NCBI GenBank assembly: GCA_023053545.1
Contig: JAKZAN010000135.1
Coordinates: 1 to 64,000 of the forward strand
Reading direction: 5' to 3'
Length of the DNA: 64,000 nucleotides
DNA from: Lepidurus packardi
Lineage: Eukaryota; Arthropoda; Branchiopoda; Notostraca; Triopsidae
Within the stretch, counting starts at the first letter, position 1. Each line of letters begins with the position of its first letter. Under the pieces are notes generated by a model, which saw nothing but the letters and a program-made list of their open reading frames with translations, did not search any database and had not been told where the DNA came from. Made by a program: the position numbers and the translations under genes. Of the stretch, positions 59,608 through 64,000 are shown one piece after another.

Positions 59608-61104
59608 TCATATGCAGAGTAACTCTTGCAGACGTCTGCTCAGCTGGTTGCTCTCCCAGTGTTCTCCATACATTTCTAGAGCCTATTTGTTGTGTTGTCT
59701 AGCCTTCACTAAATTCCCATTCTTCAGATACCACACTGATAAATTGTAAGTCGCCTAGAATCCTCCTGCTTCCCGGTAACTCCTTTCCCCCAGGCTGATG
59801 GCTGCCTGAATATCGCCCCTTCTCGCCTAGATAACTGCGAGGTTACATAGACATTATGCATGCGTGTCCATAGTCGCTACACCATTCCTAAAACACGATT
59901 CAGCCATGTCCATGTTACCAAGGTTGATATACACGATACCCAAGTTATACCAAATATCGGCGTGAACTTCAGGCTCATCGGTTGTATCCTGGAGAGCACG
60001 TTGGAAGCAAGTAGCAAAAAGGTCGTACTTTCCACTATAGAAGCAACAGAGACCTAGATTATTCCATACATCGCCGGAGCTTATGCCGAGCTGTATCAAT
60101 CTTTGGAAGAGCTTGCTTGCGACTTCGGGTTGGTCTTAGTAGAAATAGTAGGCAGCGATATTGGCTACTGCTTCGATATTACAGTTTTATAGCTCGAGCA
60201 CTGCTTTGTAGCTATCCACAGACCTTGGGATGTTGTTCGCTTCTTCGTAGATGCGACCCAGGTACAGATTGAGAGTGACTTCATTCGAGTGATCTTTCAG
60301 CCCTTGGTTGAGCACTTCGATTGCTTTCTGCACTTGGTCTTCTTTCTGGTAGATGCGGGAGAGGTATAGGTAGGGTTCAATGCTATGCTTGTGTTTAGTA
60401 GAGGAGAAAAGCTGCTTCTCGGCATCTTTGAGGAACCCCAGATGGTAGTAACACTTTCCGAGAGCCAGTTTCCACCAGCCATCACGAAACCCTGCATTCT
60501 CCGTAGCTTCTGCGGCAAGCTCCACAGCCTTCTTGAGGTTGTGTTCGACGTGGAATAGGTACTTAAAGACCAGTCTGCAAAGATGTTTCTTTTTTTTCGC
60601 AAAGTGTTTATAGTCCACTTTATCGGAGTCGAAGAATTTGTCTCCTGCTTGCGCCAATGATGCTGTAGCGATTCGCAGTTGTCGTCCATTAGAAGTCATA
60701 GCCCCTGAACGAGTGTTCAGAAGCTTGTCGCGATCACGTACATTAGCATTGCTGCCATGGCCGGTTCGCGATTGTTGTCTACTGGTGCCCGGTCGCATAT
60801 ATCCAGAAGTGACTCTGCCTGTTTTAGAAGTGGGGCGCATCACAGGATTAGCCCCTCCCTTGGATTGGAAAGATGTTCCGATGCGTGCTATGGTGTTTTG
60901 AGTTTTATCGCTCATGAGTGTATCAGTAATGGCTTCCTCCTCGATTTCAAGTTCGTCGATTTCACACTGTTTGAGGAGGGCAGTGCATTTGAGTATCCAC
61001 GCAGCCTCGTCCTGAGGATTGGCTTGGAGCAGCTTATCGCAAGATGCGATGGTCTGTGAGTATTGGTGTCGATGGAGGCGGGAATGAGCGAGGATGAGTT
61101 CCAT
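59608..61104 (-). CDS. TTC8: BBSome subunit BBS8/TTC8
   Basis: A protein of about 498 residues (human TTC8 has about 540). The N-terminus with DEAAWILKCTALL, the Arg/Pro/Gly/Thr linker MRPGTSR, and then the TPR array (GWWKLALGKCYYHLG, KDAEKQL, YLYLSRIYQKEDQV, YEEANNIPRSVDSYK, DVWNNLGLCCFYSGKYD, DIWYNLGIVYINLGN) match BBS8 throughout. BBS8 is part of the BBSome that moves membrane cargo in and out of cilia with IFT trains. Two reassigned codons lie at family glutamates, in THA-E-CLCNLAV and AVI-E-ARRGD. One exon; ATG 61104 agrees with the family start. Stop is TGA 59608. Confidence 0.96.
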
Positions 61105-61320
61105 GAGCTCGGGAGATTTTGTGAAAAAAGTAATGTTTTATTTTAAATGAATCCTTTAAAACCCGACCTTCGGCAGTGATGCTAGTTTCTGGCATTACAA
61201 ATGAACTTCAAAAATCCAGGATTTTATTCGAGCGGGTGAGCCATTTTCGTGTCTGCATAGCTTGGCGCCCCACCCAGGGGTAGCTATAAGTCTTGGCTTC
61301 TAGATTTGTTGGGCTGGGAC

Positions 61321-61924
61321 TCAAATGGTCTCCGTGAAACTCTCAGTACTAAGAGGTGGTGAAAAGGGATAGGCTTACAGGACGCGGATGTTGGTTCTAT
61401 CAGGCTCGTAGTCGTACTCGCTGATGACTGTTTATGTGTCATCGAGGTCGAAGTTGTTGAACTCTTCCGCTGCATACTACACGAGTCACACATAGACGAC
61501 TTGCAAAAATGCTTGGACAAAAAAGGAAAGCAGACGCAATCTCTGCTGTAAAGAACAGAAAAGGGAGTTGTTAAAATTATTGCGCCTGTTGGGAGCGTTG
61601 AAAATGCATCACGAATTCGTTCTGCCCAAAAAACAATGATTGGATATCATCTGATATTTTGTTCAGTGTGATTACATGCACTCCTTCGGGTGCTGAAGAC
61701 TCGGAGATGCCCTTCAACCCACGATTCTGCCTGCTGTACGCGATTTGATACACTATTGAACTCATCTTGAGTCTATTATGATTGGCGTGGTGCCGGATTC
61801 TGTCATGCTCCAGTTTCTTGTTGAGCTCGTCCTAAGTCTGGAAGAACACGAGCCGCGAGAACACCTTGAAGCCAGCAGGTCGGACTTTGACCAGCCGTGC
61901 GAAGAACCGACGAATATACTCCAT
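61321..61924 (-). CDS. Small three-intron protein, possibly mitochondrial
   Basis: A protein of about 160 residues. The Arg-rich start MEYIRRFFARLVKVRPAGF looks like a mitochondrial presequence. A helix DELNKKLEHDRIRHH, the block APEGVHVITLNKISDDIQSLF, a hydrophobic helix RLRLLSFFVQAFLQ and an acidic end (YAAEEFNNFDLDDTE) follow. Introns fitted are 61546-61612 (67), 61477-61500 (24) and 61349-61378 (30). The 24-nt intron contains a TGA and is a multiple of three, so the frame is open only if it is removed. The exon sum is 161 codons. Not recognised. The first intron begins GTGATG and is the least certain. Confidence 0.6.
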
Positions 61925-62276
61925 GAATCTTTAGTGTTTTGCGTTATTACAATATTGTATTATCACTTTTTTTAGAATTCTCATGTCTTTTCAGGCTGTG
62001 CCTGCTTTCCCAATATATTCGATAGCCAGCACAAGCTTGCTGCTTGCTACTGTGCTTGCTACTGTGCTTGCTATCCTTCACAGGAAGATAGTGCTAGCTC
62101 TTTTGCTGACATGAGGTTGACTAGAGTCTTGTTTCTGGATCCTTTTGCTGCAGTTAATTGGCTAATGACACTGATCCTTGATAATATACTGTTAGAAACC
62201 GACCTATCTAGATACCATTTAAACTCTGTGATATATAAAGTTTAATCTGATTAAATACCGAGGCAAATCGTAAGAA
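61925..62276. other. Intergenic region with a short tandem repeat
   Basis: Spacer of about 350 bases between divergent genes. At 62041-62073 the 12-bp unit GCTTGCTACTGT occurs about 2.7 times. I see nothing else. Confidence 0.5.
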
Positions 62277-63014
62277 ATGGAACTTAACACTGTTCAGGAC
62301 ACTACTCCAATCTAGACTGGCAAGCTCTGCGACAAGGCTGAAGATTAGATTGTCTACAAGATAGTAAACAAGAAGGTTCATGACTACAAATCCTAGATTT
62401 CTAAATCTCTCTGGCCCCAAGTCGAAATTTCCAGAAGGTCAGTCCTCATGAAGGTATCTGCGACTTTCGGCACAGCCGTCTGTATTTCGGCTCAAGGCTA
62501 CATCCTTACGTGCAATCATTGTGTGAAGGATAGAAAATCGCTGCAGGTGATCACGATTGAAGGCAAGATTTATGAAGCAAAACTAGTCTATAAAAATAAA
62601 GCATATGATCTGGCATTGCTCAAAATTGATACCAAAGATAAGCTTGATTTCAGCCCCGTTGCATCCAAAGCCGAACCAAAAGGAGCTCAACTTTTTTGTA
62701 TTGGAAACCCATCGAGAAGAGATCGATAGAGTTCGCAACCTAATGCCATAACAGGCTATGACCCTTTTTATGTTTCCGAAGGAAGCGTCAAGGGGTATGC
62801 TACAGAACAAGTGTATCTGCGTCCGAACAGCATTCTGGGCCCTCTGAAGCACGACTGTTGGACATATTGGGGTCATTCGGGGTCTCCTATCTTCAACAGG
62901 GAGGGAGAGATTGTGGGCATCCACAATAGCTGGGACTCCAAGACAGGAACGAGGAGAGGTCTGACTTGTCTGAGTATCCGACAACTCGTGAAGGATGCAA
63001 AGGTGTAACTATGA
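62277..63014 (+). CDS. Trypsin-like serine protease (HtrA/Deg-type fold)
   Basis: A protein of 245 residues without signal peptide. The catalytic triad of the chymotrypsin fold is visible: His in ILTCNHCVKD, Asp in YDLALLKID, Ser in WGHSGSPIF. Segments FGTAVCISAQGYILT and EIVGIHNSWDSKTG are the typical strands around them. There is no PDZ domain, so it is shorter than HtrA and closer to the single-domain trypsin_2 proteases. TAG/TAA codons read as Glu occur in the first 50 residues and once each near the middle and the end. The last codon before TGA 63012 follows a TAA, so ordinary translation would cut it short. Cytosolic or nuclear location is likely. Confidence 0.88.
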
Positions 63015-63167
63015 TTGATGGTGGTGCTTTTGTATTTTTGAAATCCTTGCTATTACTTTTTGGTTTCACATCATTCAATTTGAGACCTGTTAATATATGA
63101 AATAATCAAAAGGCAAGAAGAAGATTCCGACCAAGGATTGTTATCTAGTCTTGGTCTATCAACGATG

Positions 63168-64000
63168 TCAAGATTCCGCTTTCCGCATAATTAGTTTTGC
63201 CGTGGTGGATAGGTAGCTGCTCACGATATGCGCATGCTGAGTCCTTATCACAATAGTTTTGAAGTCTTCTTTGGACTTTTCCTTGCACACACAAAGCATC
63301 AGAGTCTCCTCATCCACAGACCACTTCAATATCCTTCTGATCGGTATCTCCTCGTGTATGTTCATTCGATCTGCCAACAAAATCTTTTTCGGCCTCAGAT
63401 AAACCTTGACTTGTTGCTCGGTGGGGATCGCCATAGCCATGCACAGCTTTGAGGACTCACAACTCTTAATGAAGCTGAATTTCAGGTAGGATGGGTTTGT
63501 AATGCCCTGACTCACCGTCTTTTAACGTTTTATTGACATAGCGACCAAATCACGATCTTTGAATTGCTAATGAGCCCATCCAGGAACCAAAGCCTGCGGA
63601 TCTATGTCAGGACGCTAGCGATTTAGAAGTTTGAGGCAAGCAACAGCATCGACCGTATGATCTAAGTCTAACCGAATTCTGCCAATAAAGAGGTCGAAGT
63701 AGCATTGGGCATAGCATAACTAGATAGATTCAGCGTCCGAAGCCTCAATCTCGAATGCGTACTTCAGTTTCATCATCATGATGAAGAGAGGAGGTTTGAT
63801 CTTGCCTTCTTCGTATTTCTCCTTTGCCCGTTCCCAGTATGTCAGTAGGTCCCATACGTTTCTGCTATCGTCAATGGGACATTACTGCAGCTCCTCGTTT
63901 TCGAAGTTCATGATTTCGAAGAAACCGAAGAGATCTTTGCTAAGTCTGCGACTATTGATGCCTACTTCGGCTAGCACGCTCTCCTTGATGTCATCGAAAG
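63168..64000 (-). CDS. C-terminal FERM domain of a larger protein (partial)
   Basis: The 277 residues seen run off the right edge of the window. The middle part (KPPLFIMMMKLKYAFEIEASDAESIELCYAQCYFDLFIGR) looks like FERM lobe F2, and the last 110 residues (VYLRPKKILLAD, IPIRRILKWSVDEETLMLCV, FKTIVIRTQHAHIVSSYL) look like the PH-like lobe F3. The protein ends right after F3 at TGA 63168, as in MyTH4-FERM myosins (ciliate class XIV and myosin VII/XV). Talin or ezrin types would carry further sequence. The motor domain, if present, would lie beyond 64000. FERM domains bind membrane proteins and microtubules. Confidence 0.72.

Noticed and set aside
61778-61975. Plus-strand ORF MIGVVPDSV
   Set aside because: It is antisense to the first exon of the minus-strand gene that starts at 61924 with a presequence-like N-terminus.
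395-64000. TAA/TAG = glutamine (usual ciliate code)
   Set aside because: It was my first reading and some sites allow Gln. The strongest motif sites (Rab WxxEL, Myb QCRERW, APE, EEPE, YNEE, HAE, WDTE) call for Glu, and no site I checked requires Gln.

Overview
The window is the left end of a ciliate somatic (macronuclear) chromosome. It opens with a tract of C4A2 telomere repeats, and genes begin about 230 bases further in. Genes are closely packed on both strands. Introns are mostly 24-65 nt, with a few of 88-186 nt. TGA is the only stop codon used; TAA and TAG occur inside almost every gene.

The most informative feature is what TAA and TAG mean. At positions where conserved families demand a residue, they fall on glutamate. 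Examples are the WxxEL helix of the Rab, the QCRERW helix of the Myb protein, the APE motif of a kinase, YNEE and YEVIVV in ALG5, the WDTE turn of PRP17/CDC40, EEPE in MYCBP, and HAE and AVLE in BBS8. Together with C4A2 telomeres this points to the peritrich nuclear code (UAA/UAG = Glu) and so to a Vorticella-like peritrich. I translated every gene this way. Several large genes only become visible with this code.

Layout. 0-4 kb: telomere, a Rab GTPase, an alpha/beta hydrolase joined in frame to an upstream reading frame, tRNA-Ser(GCU), and a small membrane protein. 4-15.7 kb: splicing factor CDC40/PRP17, CORVET subunit VPS8, MYCBP, an Aurora/NEK-like kinase, a Mis18-like protein, a MaoC-fold protein and a ricin-B-like lectin. 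15.8-23 kb: a USP32-like deubiquitinase, an ADCK1-like mitochondrial kinase and a secreted GH26 beta-mannanase. 23.5-35.6 kb: an unknown 783-aa protein, an 851-aa divergent kinase, CEP20/FOR20, a probable mitochondrial protein, a two-helix membrane protein, a DoxX-like protein, a small lipidated protein and ALG5. 35.9-39.3 kb: a recent tandem duplication of a secreted Lys/Pro/Glu-repeat gene. 39.6-44.6 kb: a four-domain voltage-gated cation channel with an unusual selectivity ring. 45-56 kb: a TPR protein, a 1332-aa coiled-coil protein and a 1726-aa helical-repeat protein. 56-64 kb: a weak ORF, a R2R3 Myb protein, a CxxC-zinc protein, BBS8/TTC8, a small multi-intron protein, a trypsin-like protease and the C-terminal FERM part of a gene that runs off the window.

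Shared themes are ciliary or basal-body biology (CEP20, BBS8, the voltage-gated channel, MYCBP, the long coiled coil) and endolysosomal traffic (Rab5-like GTPase, VPS8). Gene order shows no operon logic. Intron positions were chosen by GT-AG plus reading-frame agreement. In every multi-exon gene for which I give a full exon set, the summed exon length is a multiple of three.
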